Part shown: piece after piece, positions 16,278-25,123 of the stretch | How positions within the stretch are numbered: position 1 is the first letter of the stretch | Layout: every line of letters starts with the position of its first letter | Assembly: GCA_020636215.1 (NCBI GenBank) | Contig: JACJYG010000004.1 | Span: 372,001 to 436,000 of the forward strand | Length of the DNA stretch: 64,000 nucleotides | Reading direction: 5' to 3' | From: Lewinellaceae bacterium | Lineage (GTDB): Bacteria > Bacteroidota > Bacteroidia > Chitinophagales > Saprospiraceae | Notes under the pieces: generated by a model | What the model was told of the DNA's origin: nothing | Seen by the model: only the letters and a program-made list of their open reading frames with translations | Database searches by the model: none | Translations under genes and position numbers: made by a program

Positions 16278-17498
16278 ATGCGATTAGCCCTTTTCATTGG
16301 TATCATTTTATTGTTCGACCTGTATGCTTTTCAGGCATTCCGGACACTGGCCCAGAGCTGGCAGCAGCCTTTGCGTTATCTAACCTATGGCATCTATTGG
16401 CTCATTCCTCTGGCAATGGCCAGTTGGATGCTTTGGTCCGGCCCGGAGCACCATCTGAACAAGCATGCGTCGACCTTGTTGCGCACTATTTTTTTCATCG
16501 TATACATTTCCAAGTTACTGGTCGTTGGTTTTCTCTTTATCGATGACCTGCGTCGGATCACAACATTCGCATATTATCGGTTTGCCGGCTACAAAGCATT
16601 CAGCCCGAGCCGCTCCCGTTTCCTCACCCAAATGGGACTTCTGGTTGGCGCCGTGCCTTTTGTTTCCCTGTTGTGGGGGGTCATCCGAAACCCGTACCGA
16701 TATACCCTTTTCAAGGAAACCATCAAGATACCCAACCTTCCCGCTGCGCTCCATGGCCTGCGCATCGTTCAAATTTCAGACATCCACACCGGTAGCTTCC
16801 TGCTCAAGGAACCGGTTCGCAACTCCGTTGACCTCATCAATCAGCAAAAGCCCGATATCGTCTTCTTCACTGGAGACCTGGTCAACACACTAGCCAATGA
16901 AGCAGAACCTTTCCTCGATGTTTTTAATAAGGTTAAGGCTAAGCACGGTGTTTATTCCGTCCTGGGCAATCATGATTATGGCGATTACCATGAATGGGAA
17001 AAACCAGAGGAAAAGGAGGCCAACTTCAATTTGCTCAAATCCATGCACGCCCAACTTGGCTGGGACCTGATGCTCAACGAAAACCGAATGCTGGAGATCA
17101 ACGGTGAAAAGCTGGCGGTCATTGGCGTAGAGAACTACTCCTCCCACCCCCGCTTCCCCAAATACGGCGACCTGAAAAAAGCCTACGAAGGCACTGAAGG
17201 CGCCAGCCTGAAACTCCTGCTCTCCCACGACCCCTCCCACTGGTTGGCGCAGGTGGTCAATGAATTTAAAGACATCGCCATCACCTTCTCTGGCCACACC
17301 CATGGAATGCAGTTCGGAGTCGAGATCCCCGGCTGGATCAAGTGGAGCCCCATCAAATACGTCTACAATCAATGGGCGGGCCTGTACCAACAGGGGCAAC
17401 AGTACCTGTACGTCAACCGCGGCCTCGGTTATCTCGGATACCCGGGCAGGGTTGGCATAATGCCGGAGGTCACTCTGTTGGAACTGCACTCTGCCTAA
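16278..17498 (+). CDS. Membrane-anchored metallophosphoesterase
   Basis: The 406-aa product has several N-terminal hydrophobic segments (about 1-20, 35-53, 67-88 and 115-134) followed by a calcineurin-like phosphoesterase domain. Metal-binding motifs are complete: QISDIHTG (Asp168, His170), FTGDLVN (Asp200), LGNHDYG (Asn231, His232), LSHDPSHW (His317) and SGHTHGMQFG (His340, His342). The fold matches the YkuE/YaeI type that acts on lipid pyrophosphates, but the substrate is not clear from sequence. It ends 15 bp before the convergent helix-hairpin-helix gene. Confidence 0.93.
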   Translation: MRLALFIGIILLFDLYAFQAFRTLAQSWQQPLRYLTYGIYWLIPLAMASWMLWSGPEHHLNKHASTLLRTIFFIVYISKLLVVGFLFIDDLRRITTFAYYRFAGYKAFSPSRSRFLTQMGLLVGAVPFVSLLWGVIRNPYRYTLFKETIKIPNLPAALHGLRIVQISDIHTGSFLLKEPVRNSVDLINQQKPDIVFFTGDLVNTLANEAEPFLDVFNKVKAKHGVYSVLGNHDYGDYHEWEKPEEKEANFNLLKSMHAQLGWDLMLNENRMLEINGEKLAVIGVENYSSHPRFPKYGDLKKAYEGTEGASLKLLLSHDPSHWLAQVVNEFKDIAITFSGHTHGMQFGVEIPGWIKWSPIKYVYNQWAGLYQQGQQYLYVNRGLGYLGYPGRVGIMPEVTLLELHSA

Positions 17499-17512
17499 AG
17501 TTCGGAATAACA

Positions 17513-18643
17513 TCAATAAGCCAGGTAAGCTTCCAACTTGTCCAATACATCTTCGGGCAAGGCTTTCACTTTTTTCAAATCCTCAATAGATTGAAATGGC
17601 CCGTGGTTGGCCCGGTAAGCTATTATTGCGTTAGCTTGCTTCCAGTTGAGGTAGGGATGCGCCTGGAGGATTGGCGCCTCCACCTCATTGATTTTGAGTT
17701 TTCGCAAGACGGGCGAAAGGCTCAATTGAGGCCGGATGCTTTGGAAGGTACTATCGGGCAGCCCATAGGTTTCTGCTATTTGATCGATGTCCGTGAAGCC
17801 GCCCAGCTTGTCCCTGAAAGCCACAATACGGCGGGCGTAGCCTGGCCCTATGCCTCGCAATTGCTCCCACTCTTCAGCGGTGGCCCGGTTGATGTCGATA
17901 ATCGCAAGTGAGCGGGTGTGTTCAAAGGAAGATGGGACTGTCTCGGCGATATCCTGGGCTAAAGTGCTTTCTGCCTGCGTGCCGATGTGGATGTAAGGCT
18001 CCAATCGCTCGTAATCCCTGGCGTTCAGGCCGTATATCTTACTGAAACTCTTGGCATCGCGAAAGCGCCCCCCTTTTTCGCGGTATTTCAGTATGTTGCT
18101 GGCTACCCGCGGAGAAATCCCAAGCCTTATCAGATTGGCTTCGGTAATGGTATTAGGGTCAAATGGAAAGGCCTCTGCAATGGCCGGAGTGGGCTTTTCC
18201 CCCACCCGATCCGCCTCTTGTCTTTTCTTATTTTTTTTGATTCGAATGTAAGGCGCCAGCCGTTCGTAATCTTCGGCTTTCAGCGTATATATTTCCCGCA
18301 GGCTCTCCGGCTCCTTAAAAGGCCCCACCCTTTCCCGATAACGAACGATGGTGCGCGCCAACTTGGCCGATAGGCCAAGGAGTTGCAGGCTGTCCTCCGG
18401 CAGCGTATTAGGATCAAAAGTAAAAAGGCCGGCAGGGGCGCTTTCCGATTGCCCGCTGTTTGTTCCTTCCGATAAAAAGGCAGCCACCTCTTCCCGGAAT
18501 AGTTCACAGGAACAAGATTGTTCCCGGAGGATCAAGGGGTAAAACCTAGGCGCCAGAATAGCCAGCAGGATGAGTGCTGCTAATATCAATGCCCCGTTGC
18601 GCTCGGCGCGGGTATAGTAGAAGTATTCTGCCAGAAATTTCAT
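17513..18643 (-). CDS. Membrane-anchored protein with four helix-hairpin-helix units (ComEA-like)
   Basis: The 376-aa product has one membrane segment (about residues 17-38: LILAALILLAILAPRFYPLI). Four consecutive HhH DNA-binding units follow. Each has a start like FDPNTLPEDSLQLLGLS, DINRATAEEWEQLRGIG or INEVEAPILQAHPYL, followed by an RY.E...GPF...EDL type segment. By family knowledge ComEA-type proteins bind incoming DNA at the inner membrane. It begins 50 bp after comEC on the same strand, so the two probably form a DNA-uptake operon. The ATG at 18643 was chosen because it starts the membrane segment; upstream codons lie within comEC or the gap. Four HhH repeats are more than the usual one or two in ComEA. 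Confidence 0.85.
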   Translation of the reverse strand: MKFLAEYFYYTRAERNGALILAALILLAILAPRFYPLILREQSCSCELFREEVAAFLSEGTNSGQSESAPAGLFTFDPNTLPEDSLQLLGLSAKLARTIVRYRERVGPFKEPESLREIYTLKAEDYERLAPYIRIKKNKKRQEADRVGEKPTPAIAEAFPFDPNTITEANLIRLGISPRVASNILKYREKGGRFRDAKSFSKIYGLNARDYERLEPYIHIGTQAESTLAQDIAETVPSSFEHTRSLAIIDINRATAEEWEQLRGIGPGYARRIVAFRDKLGGFTDIDQIAETYGLPDSTFQSIRPQLSLSPVLRKLKINEVEAPILQAHPYLNWKQANAIIAYRANHGPFQSIEDLKKVKALPEDVLDKLEAYLAY

Positions 18644-18693
18644 TTCGTTTGAGTTTTGGGGTAAAAAAAATATTCCGCTACTAGCTCGCTGGT

Positions 18694-20790
18694 TTACTGA
18701 TGTGCTGACAACACCCAGGCGCCGTCTTTTCCGGTATAGTGGCAGGGGATATCCAGCATTTGGCACTGCTCCTGCCAGTCCTGCACCCTGTGGTAGGAAT
18801 TGGAACCGTCGATGATAACTAATCCAAATTCCAGCTTTTCTTTCAGCTCTGTAATTGAGCATTTCACATTCTTGCAAAGCAGGACGGCATCGACAGCCAG
18901 CCGGCCGCTTGTTCCTTGCAGTAAGCTTTCGTCCGACAGGATAGCCAGACGAAGCCCGGCAAACTGTAAAAACCCATCAGACAGGCACCAATTCGCCCCT
19001 TGGAAACTTGCGAAATAGTTTAGGCTTGGAAGTTCTGAAATGCCCCGATACCAGCGATATTGCTGTGTCGCAAATAACAGGCGCTCTCGTTCCTGCTCCT
19101 CCCCCAGCAATTGAATAGCCTGCCGGCCATTAAATAAATCAATAGCCGTGTTGCCTTTAACATGGTAGACGGTTAGGACCTGCTGCTGCTGCAACTGCCA
19201 GGACCTGCTGCTTTGGAGAATGGCCACCAGCAGCAAAGCCACCATAGCAGCCAGCAGGTAACGGAAATTCCTGCGCTGAACGGCGGCCACGATTCCGATA
19301 ATAGCGCCATAGAGCAAAACCACCACCAGCGCTCCGATCCAGACCCCCTGCAGTAAACTTCCGGGAAGTTGCTGGATGAGAAAAATAAACGCATTCACCA
19401 GCCATACCACCCGGTACAGCAACTGCCCCAGCAGCCAGCCCACCAATGGCGCTGCGTGCAGGGCAAATAGAGCCAATCCTCCCAGAAGAATTAATGCGGC
19501 CGCCGGCACCACTACCAGGCCCGACAACCAGAAATAGGCCGGGAACTGATGGAAACTGTACAGGCTGATGGGGAAGGTGGTAATCTGCGCCGCCACCGAT
19601 ACTGCCACCAATTTCCAAAGATAGTCCCCGGCCCTGTTCTCAATATACCAAAGCCGGTAGATCCGCGGCTGAAAGTAAACGATTCCTAATACTGCCAGGT
19701 ACGACAACTGGAAGCCCAGGCTAAAAAGGAGGAACGGGTTTACACACAGCAGGCAAAAGGCCGAAGCGGCCAAGGTATTGTAAATGTTGGTATGCCGCCT
19801 GAGCGCTTGCCCTATCGCCAGAAAGGAGAACATGCTGGCCGCCCGCAACACAGAAGGGGAAGCTCCGGTTAGCAGCGCAAAGCCCCAGATGCACAGTAGA
19901 ATAACCAGCGTACGGGCAATGGGCCAGGCGCGGCCGGAAAACGACACAAAGCCTAATAAAAAGGCTGCCAGCAATTGTACAAAGCCCACGTGAAGGCCCG
20001 ACACCGCCAGCACATGTATAGCGCCTGTATGTGCGTAGGCATTGCGTACTTCATCTGATAGCTCTGCTTTATACCCCAAAACCAGGGCAGCAGCCACCGC
20101 AAACTCATTTTCGGTCGGCAAAAATTCCCGCAAGACGCGAATACAATAGGCTCTTAATCGGGCAGTGTGGCTGAGTAATCCAGGCTGATGAGCCACCAGC
20201 CGCCACTCCCCTTCCGCGACAAAAGCCTGGTAGTGTATGTTCTGAAAATGCATATACCGGGCATAGTCGAAAGCCTTTGGGTTAAGCGGAGCCGCAATAG
20301 GATACACCCTGGCGCGCAGCAGGGCGACATCCCCGGCTGCCAGCATACGGGTTGCGGCACTAATGTCGAAATAGGCCAACAAGCTTCCGGAGGCACAATG
20401 AACATGGCCATTATCGTCACGCACCATTTGGATTTTCACTTTGGCTTTCAGTTTATGGCCGGCGGGGCCTATGGTTTCAATGCGGCCCATCAACAGGCCT
20501 TCCTGCTCCGACAGCCCCTGTCCGGAAAAATGCCGGGGAAGGCGACGCTCATCCTGGATGTTGGCCAACAGGAGGCCAAAACCAAAAAGGAAAAGATGCA
20601 GGGCCATACCATACCACCAACGCTGTCCATAAGGCTGCCGCCCTTTTTGCCAGTAAGCCAACAGGGCCAACAACATGATTAAAGCCGACAAAACAACCCA
20701 CTGCTGCATCGCTTCCACTACCACGCCCGTCCAAACTCCCCCTATTAGCGGCAACAGCAGGCGAACCATAGGGTATTCCCGCCAATTCAT
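18694..20790 (-). CDS. comEC: ComEC/Rec2-family DNA-uptake channel
   Basis: This about 698-aa polytopic protein carries the N-terminal DUF4131 region, the competence domain with IHVLAVSGLHVGF and many membrane helices (about residues 210-490). It should move single-stranded DNA through the inner membrane. The C-terminal about 170 residues (from LTVYHVKGNTAI) look like a degenerate metallo-beta-lactamase domain: the HxHxDH metal motif is missing, as in other Bacteroidota ComEC proteins. Several start codons are close (20796 and 20790); I use the ATG at 20790. It lies 70-130 bp downstream of a 10-bp repeat array and is followed by the HhH protein. Confidence 0.9.
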   Translation of the reverse strand: MNWREYPMVRLLLPLIGGVWTGVVVEAMQQWVVLSALIMLLALLAYWQKGRQPYGQRWWYGMALHLFLFGFGLLLANIQDERRLPRHFSGQGLSEQEGLLMGRIETIGPAGHKLKAKVKIQMVRDDNGHVHCASGSLLAYFDISAATRMLAAGDVALLRARVYPIAAPLNPKAFDYARYMHFQNIHYQAFVAEGEWRLVAHQPGLLSHTARLRAYCIRVLREFLPTENEFAVAAALVLGYKAELSDEVRNAYAHTGAIHVLAVSGLHVGFVQLLAAFLLGFVSFSGRAWPIARTLVILLCIWGFALLTGASPSVLRAASMFSFLAIGQALRRHTNIYNTLAASAFCLLCVNPFLLFSLGFQLSYLAVLGIVYFQPRIYRLWYIENRAGDYLWKLVAVSVAAQITTFPISLYSFHQFPAYFWLSGLVVVPAAALILLGGLALFALHAAPLVGWLLGQLLYRVVWLVNAFIFLIQQLPGSLLQGVWIGALVVVLLYGAIIGIVAAVQRRNFRYLLAAMVALLLVAILQSSRSWQLQQQQVLTVYHVKGNTAIDLFNGRQAIQLLGEEQERERLLFATQQYRWYRGISELPSLNYFASFQGANWCLSDGFLQFAGLRLAILSDESLLQGTSGRLAVDAVLLCKNVKCSITELKEKLEFGLVIIDGSNSYHRVQDWQEQCQMLDIPCHYTGKDGAWVLSAHQ

Positions 20791-20860
20791 AAGCATAAGG
20801 TTTTGGGGTGTATTAGCGCCCAATTTTCATTTTGGAAAATTAAGCTGTTTCTAGAGGCGA

Positions 20861-20920
20861 TAGTGGGTAATCTTGGGTAAAATCGGGTAAGAATAGGTAA
20901 GGCGGGGTAAGCGGGCAAAG
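20861..20920. repeat. 10-bp phased TTACCC array upstream of comEC
   Basis: Five perfectly spaced 10-bp units (NNNNGGGTAA or NNNNAGGTAA on the plus strand) cover 20861-20910, and a sixth, degenerate unit follows at 20911-20920. Spacing of one DNA helical turn places every GGGTAA core on the same face. The array starts about 70 bp upstream of the comEC start. Confidence 0.75.
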
Positions 20921-21022
20921 CCGGAGTGCCATACTGTTGCATTACAGGGGGCCAAGGATTGACTGAAGCGGCCACCTCCGAACCAGCCATTTAGTGATAT
21001 CCCGTTCGCTCCCAACTCCTTT

Positions 21023-21070
21023 CAGGAGCAGCCGGGAATAAGCCGAACAGCTATTTCCCGGCTGCTCCTG
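21023..21070. repeat. 16-bp-stem inverted repeat
   Basis: CAGGAGCAGCCGGGAA (21023-21038) pairs perfectly with the complement at 21055-21070, with a 16-base loop. No U-run is adjacent on either strand, so a terminator role is uncertain. It lies between the comEC array and the NrtR-like operator. Confidence 0.55.
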
Positions 21071-21132
21071 CTGCTGTTTCCAGGTTAACCTCCTTAGACT
21101 TTGATTAACAACCCTTTAAACCATAAACCCAG

Positions 21133-21151
21133 TAGTGTACATCTTACACTA
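21133..21151. promoter_or_regulatory. Palindromic operator TAGTGTA-N5-TACACTA
   Basis: A perfect 7-7 palindrome with a 5-base spacer lies 96 bp upstream of the Nudix-regulator start. Nudix/winged-helix NrtR-type regulators bind short palindromes with a GTGT..ACAC core, so an autoregulatory operator is likely. Confidence 0.55.
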
Positions 21152-21247
21152 ATTACCCTGTGTTTGATTGGATTTGCGTAAATATTTGTCTAATTTCAGC
21201 GCTTAGATTATAAAGAATACTATTTAGCCAACTATCTGAGGACCGCA

Positions 21248-22003
21248 ATGAACGAATTCAACGAATATTTCAAGTCTGCCTTCACCGTCGACAATGTCAT
21301 TTTTGGCTTTGATGAAGGAGATCTGAAAGTATTGCTCATCAAGAGAGGGGAAGACCCCCACAAGGGCAAATGGGCCTTACCCGGTTATTTTGTCTATCCG
21401 AATGAAGACCTGGACACAGCTGCTAAGCGCGTACTGGATGAACTGACCGGCCTGCGAAATGTATACCTGGAACAAGTCAGGACTTTTGGCGCCGTCAATC
21501 GACACCCTTTCGGACGGGTTATTACTGTTGCCTATTTTTCATTGATCAAGATCAGCGACTATACCATACAACCTTCCTCCATCGCACAGAAAGCGAAATG
21601 GCACGCTATTGCCAAGGTGAAGGAACTTGCTTTTGACCACAAGGAAATACTCGATGCCTGTTTCAACCGCCTAAAATGGCTTGTGCGTTCGCGGCCGGTG
21701 GGTTTTGAGCTGCTGCCGCCAAAATTCACCCTTACTGAATTGCAGCACCTTTATGAGGCGATATTGGAGCCGGAAGCAGGGCTCGATAAGCGCAACTTTC
21801 GCAAAAAGATCCTTTCGATGAACCTGCTTATAGACCTGGATGAAACCCAGGAGGGAGTTGCGCACCGCCCTGCCCGCTTATATCAGTTTGACAAAGACAA
21901 GTATGAAGAATTTTTAGCCGAAGGGTTTAATTTCGAATTAAAAGAAAGCAAGAAAAAAGAGAAACCCGAACACCGGAAAAAAGCGCGCCACAGTTTCCCC
22001 TGA
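21248..22003 (+). CDS. NrtR-like Nudix-domain transcription regulator
   Basis: The 251-aa product has an N-terminal Nudix fold (residues about 10-140, WALPGYFVYPNEDLDTAAKR then VLDELTGL). Its Nudix box keeps the glycines and one Glu but has Val and Leu at normally acidic positions of the REUxEE core, so it probably senses a ligand instead of hydrolysing it. The C-terminal half (about 155-235) is a winged-helix domain with FTLTELQHLYEAI, and LDKRNFRKKILSMNLL as recognition helix region, the layout of NrtR and related Bacteroidota regulators of NAD or sugar metabolism. A Lys-rich tail ends the protein. A palindrome at 21133-21151 may be its operator. The effector is unknown. Confidence 0.85.
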   Translation: MNEFNEYFKSAFTVDNVIFGFDEGDLKVLLIKRGEDPHKGKWALPGYFVYPNEDLDTAAKRVLDELTGLRNVYLEQVRTFGAVNRHPFGRVITVAYFSLIKISDYTIQPSSIAQKAKWHAIAKVKELAFDHKEILDACFNRLKWLVRSRPVGFELLPPKFTLTELQHLYEAILEPEAGLDKRNFRKKILSMNLLIDLDETQEGVAHRPARLYQFDKDKYEEFLAEGFNFELKESKKKEKPEHRKKARHSFP

Positions 22004-22789
22004 TCACCATTCCTCGCCAAGGGTATTGAACACCTTTACAGTAAGTTGATCACCGTATTCGGACCGGTAGCTTTCCAACAACGCCTGAATATTTTCCTTG
22101 CTCTCCACCAGGCGGTATTGAAATGAAAAGGCTCCTTCCGGAGCTACGGTGTTGGGGAGTCGAAGCGTTCCATCCTCAATGGTAAAATAGCCATAATATC
22201 CATTTTTAAGAGACTGCAGCTCGCAACGGGCCAGAATATCCTGTACCAGATTCTGGGCAACATCTTTCAACCCGTCATTTTCATAAGAAACATAGCCCCA
22301 AATGGATTGCTCCGGTATGCGCTTCAGTTGGGAATGCAACAACACTACTCCGCCCCCGCTGTCCAAACTAAGGTTGTAATTGTCCGGCGTCAGGATAAGC
22401 TGCCCTTTGGTAGATACCGTCTTCCGAAGCCCAACCTCCACGGTATAAAACCCACTCTGGAGAATTCCAACCCGGGCATTAGCGGAAGCCGGCGCCTGCC
22501 CCGGAACACATTCCTGGCTTTGCTGCACCTCATTAATGGAAAGTGCGATGTTTCCCTGCACCTGCCGGATTTCATGATCAATGGAGGCATTAAGGCAATC
22601 TTCATTTTCGATAGTGCGGAGCCGGAACTCTAAAAAGCGCCCCTGAGGGGTGAGGGACTCCCAAAGGTCGAGGTAAAACTCATCCTCTACATCCGGAACG
22701 ACAATGCGGTCTTCCAGAGAGCTTAGATTGCACCCTGCAGCCAGACAAATTGATACCAATACAATAACCCACGCAAAGTTGCCATGCAT
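22004..22789 (-). CDS. Lipoprotein of unknown function
   Basis: The 261-aa product starts with a lipoprotein signal (VLVSICLAAGC, lipobox Cys20) and should be attached to the outer or inner membrane facing the periplasm. The mature part is beta-rich with acidic stretches (EDRIVVPDVEDEFYLDLW), VEVGLRKTVSTKGQLILTP and FSFQYRLVESKENIQ. No family is recognised. Its stop codon directly abuts the stop of the convergent Nudix regulator. About 300 bp separates it from the ABC transporter gene, which runs in the opposite direction. Confidence 0.75.
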   Translation of the reverse strand: MHGNFAWVIVLVSICLAAGCNLSSLEDRIVVPDVEDEFYLDLWESLTPQGRFLEFRLRTIENEDCLNASIDHEIRQVQGNIALSINEVQQSQECVPGQAPASANARVGILQSGFYTVEVGLRKTVSTKGQLILTPDNYNLSLDSGGGVVLLHSQLKRIPEQSIWGYVSYENDGLKDVAQNLVQDILARCELQSLKNGYYGYFTIEDGTLRLPNTVAPEGAFSFQYRLVESKENIQALLESYRSEYGDQLTVKVFNTLGEEW

Positions 22790-23104
22790 TTTGTTCTCTT
22801 TTTAAAGGATATTTTCTTCAGTTGAAACGGCACAGGAAGACAAACGCTGCTTAACTTTTCACTAATCTTAAAAATAAGATTTTTCAGCGCTGTTTTAGTA
22901 CACAGAGCCCTTTTTTCGAATTTTCTTCCGGCGGCATAGGGGATACCGCCCAGGGCAGGCATCTCATAGAAGGGCATGGGGGTGTTTTTGGCCTAGAGAA
23001 GCTTCCTCTTTGTCCATTTTTTTTGATTGCGCCTGCAATTACCTTATATTTCCGCTGCTTGGCCCAAGCACAGAGAAAGGCGATATAAAAAACCCGGCTG
23101 CATA
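22790..23104. other. Divergent intergenic region, no gene seen
   Basis: The 315-bp spacer between the lipoprotein and the ABC ATPase gene contains an AT-rich stretch near 22850-22890 but no recognisable gene, repeat or operator. Confidence 0.5.
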
Positions 23105-23812
23105 ATGATACAACTGCGCAACATTCGTAAAGTATACCAAACAGGTTTCAACCGGCTGGAAGTCCTGAAGGGGATCGACCTCGATATCCAGGCCGGAGAA
23201 TTCGCTTCCATTATGGGGTCTTCCGGTTCCGGCAAATCTACCTTGCTGAACATCATTGGCATCCTCGACGAATATGACAAAGGGGATTACCATCTGGATG
23301 GCACACTAATTAAAGAGCTGAGCCAGACAGCGGCAGCACAATATCGCAACCGCTTCATCGGTTTTGTTTTCCAGTCTTTCAACCTGCTGCCTTTTAAAAC
23401 AGCATTAGACAATGTTGCCTTACCCCTCTATTACCAAAAAATAGAACGGCAAAAGCGCCAGAAAATGGCGCTGGAATACCTGGATATGGTAGGCCTGGCC
23501 GATTGGGCAGAGCACCTGCCTACCCAGTTGTCGGGGGGGCAGCAACAACGTGTCGCCATCGCGCGGGCCCTCATCACGCAACCCAAAGTTATTCTGGCCG
23601 ATGAACCTACCGGCGCCCTCGACACCAAAACCTCGTACGAGGTGATGCAATTGTTTAAAAAAGTCAATCAGGAAGGGATTACCGTGATTATCGTTACCCA
23701 CGAAAAGGACATCTCGGATATGACCCGGCGCATCATCCGGCTGCGCGACGGTATGATAGAACCAGAAAGTGAAAGTGGCCAAATACCCGCTACTCCTTCA
23801 TCCGCTTCATAA
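23105..23812 (+). CDS. MacB-type ABC transporter ATPase
   Basis: The 235-aa product is an ATPase of the MacB/LolD-like group: Walker [11 protein letters not shown]-loop [11 protein letters not shown], signature [15 protein letters not shown], Walker [13 protein letters not shown], and H-loop [12 protein letters not shown] chose the ATG at 23105 ([14 protein letters not shown]) because upstream in-frame codons lack family similarity. It is the first gene of an operon with two FtsX-like permeases and an adaptor. Such systems export small molecules, peptides or lipoproteins, using ATP energy to drive a mechanical stroke through the periplasm. No outer-membrane TolC gene is in the window. Confidence 0.93.
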   Translation: MIQLRNIRKVYQTGFNRLEVLKGIDLDIQAGEFASIMGSSGSGKSTLLNIIGILDEYDKGDYHLDGTLIKELSQTAAAQYRNRFIGFVFQSFNLLPFKTALDNVALPLYYQKIERQKRQKMALEYLDMVGLADWAEHLPTQLSGGQQQRVAIARALITQPKVILADEPTGALDTKTSYEVMQLFKKVNQEGITVIIVTHEKDISDMTRRIIRLRDGMIEPESESGQIPATPSSAS

Positions 23813-23886
23813 ACCCACGAGCCCACTCCGTCGTGGGTATAATCCTGGAATTCCAGTAATAGTTACATGATATATTCATCACAAGC

Positions 23887-25113
23887 ATGTTCAACCGAGA
23901 TACCTGGCAGGAAATACTAACAACCATCCGCCGGCATAAACTACGGACGGTACTTACAGCCCTCGGCGTCTTCTGGGGGATCTTTATGTTGGTAATCCTG
24001 CTGGGCGCAGGCCGGGGCCTGGAAAATGGGGTGGAATACGAGTTTCGCGACGAAGCGGCCAATACCGTCTGGGTGAGGCGGGGAATAACATCCCTACCCT
24101 ACAACGGGCTGCCCAAAGGGCGGCAGGTAAAATTCACCAATGAAGATTATGACTTGCTGGCAGAACAGTTTGAGGGCATTGAATACCTGACTGGCCGATA
24201 TTTTCTTTCAGGAAATACAACCGTTACCTACGCCCGGAAGAACCTTTCCTTCACTATTCGTGCGGTTCATCCGGATTGCCGCTTCATCGAAAGAAACATC
24301 CTGCAGAACGGCCGATATCTCAACCCGACTGACATCAGGGAATGCCGTAAAGTAGCTGTCATCGGGGACATCGTTCGCAAAGACCTGTTTGGTGAACAAG
24401 AGGCTGTGGGCCAGGAAATCCGGATCGGCAATATTGTTTATCAGGTGGTAGGCACCTTTACCGATACCGGGGGCGACAATGAGATGCGCGTAATTTACAT
24501 TCCCATCTCCACTGCCCAAAAGGTGTATACCGGCACAAATGAAGTACATCAGCTCATGTTTGCCACTTATGACATGGAGCTTGATGAGATCCTTAACCTT
24601 CAGGAAAATATTCGGGCCACATTTGCCCGCCGGCATCAATTTGACCCGGAAGACCGCAAAGCACTTTACATTTTTGGTACAGCCGAGGAATTCCTAAAGC
24701 TCAACAGCCTTTTTGCTTCCATCCGGGCTTTTGTCTGGTTTGTGGGCCTGGGCAGCATCCTGTCGGGGGTTATCGGCGTCAGCAATATCATGCTGATCAT
24801 TGTAAAGGACCGGACCCGGGAGATCGGTATCCGAAAAGCCCTTGGCGCCACGCCATTTTCTATCGTATCGATGGTCCTCCAGGAGGCGATACTCATTACA
24901 GGCCTGGCGGGCTATCTGGGGCTTCTGGCCGGGGTAGGCGCCATTCGCCTCCTAGAATCCGTTTCTGTAGAATACTTCCGAAACCCGCAGGTAGGCCTGG
25001 GCGTTGGCCTCACCGCCACGCTGGTGCTGGTGCTGGCCGGGGCACTCGCCGGCTTCTGGCCGGCCCTGCAGGCTGCCCGGATCAACCCCATCGAAGCTAT
25101 GCGAGGACTTTAA
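23887..25113 (+). CDS. MacB-like FtsX-domain permease 1
   Basis: The 408-aa product has an N-terminal membrane segment (residues about 22-40, ALGVFWGIFMLVILLG), a large periplasmic domain (MacB_PCD, about 45-280) and three C-terminal membrane helices with the FtsX core (VWFVGLGSILSGVIGVSNIM, DRTREIGIRKALGATPFSI). The second permease, 10 bp downstream, is similar in sequence and order, so the pair arose by duplication and probably forms a heterodimer under the single ATPase. It starts 74 bp after the ATPase gene. Confidence 0.92.
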   Translation: MFNRDTWQEILTTIRRHKLRTVLTALGVFWGIFMLVILLGAGRGLENGVEYEFRDEAANTVWVRRGITSLPYNGLPKGRQVKFTNEDYDLLAEQFEGIEYLTGRYFLSGNTTVTYARKNLSFTIRAVHPDCRFIERNILQNGRYLNPTDIRECRKVAVIGDIVRKDLFGEQEAVGQEIRIGNIVYQVVGTFTDTGGDNEMRVIYIPISTAQKVYTGTNEVHQLMFATYDMELDEILNLQENIRATFARRHQFDPEDRKALYIFGTAEEFLKLNSLFASIRAFVWFVGLGSILSGVIGVSNIMLIIVKDRTREIGIRKALGATPFSIVSMVLQEAILITGLAGYLGLLAGVGAIRLLESVSVEYFRNPQVGLGVGLTATLVLVLAGALAGFWPALQAARINPIEAMRGL

Positions 25114-25123
25114 ACCCACAACT

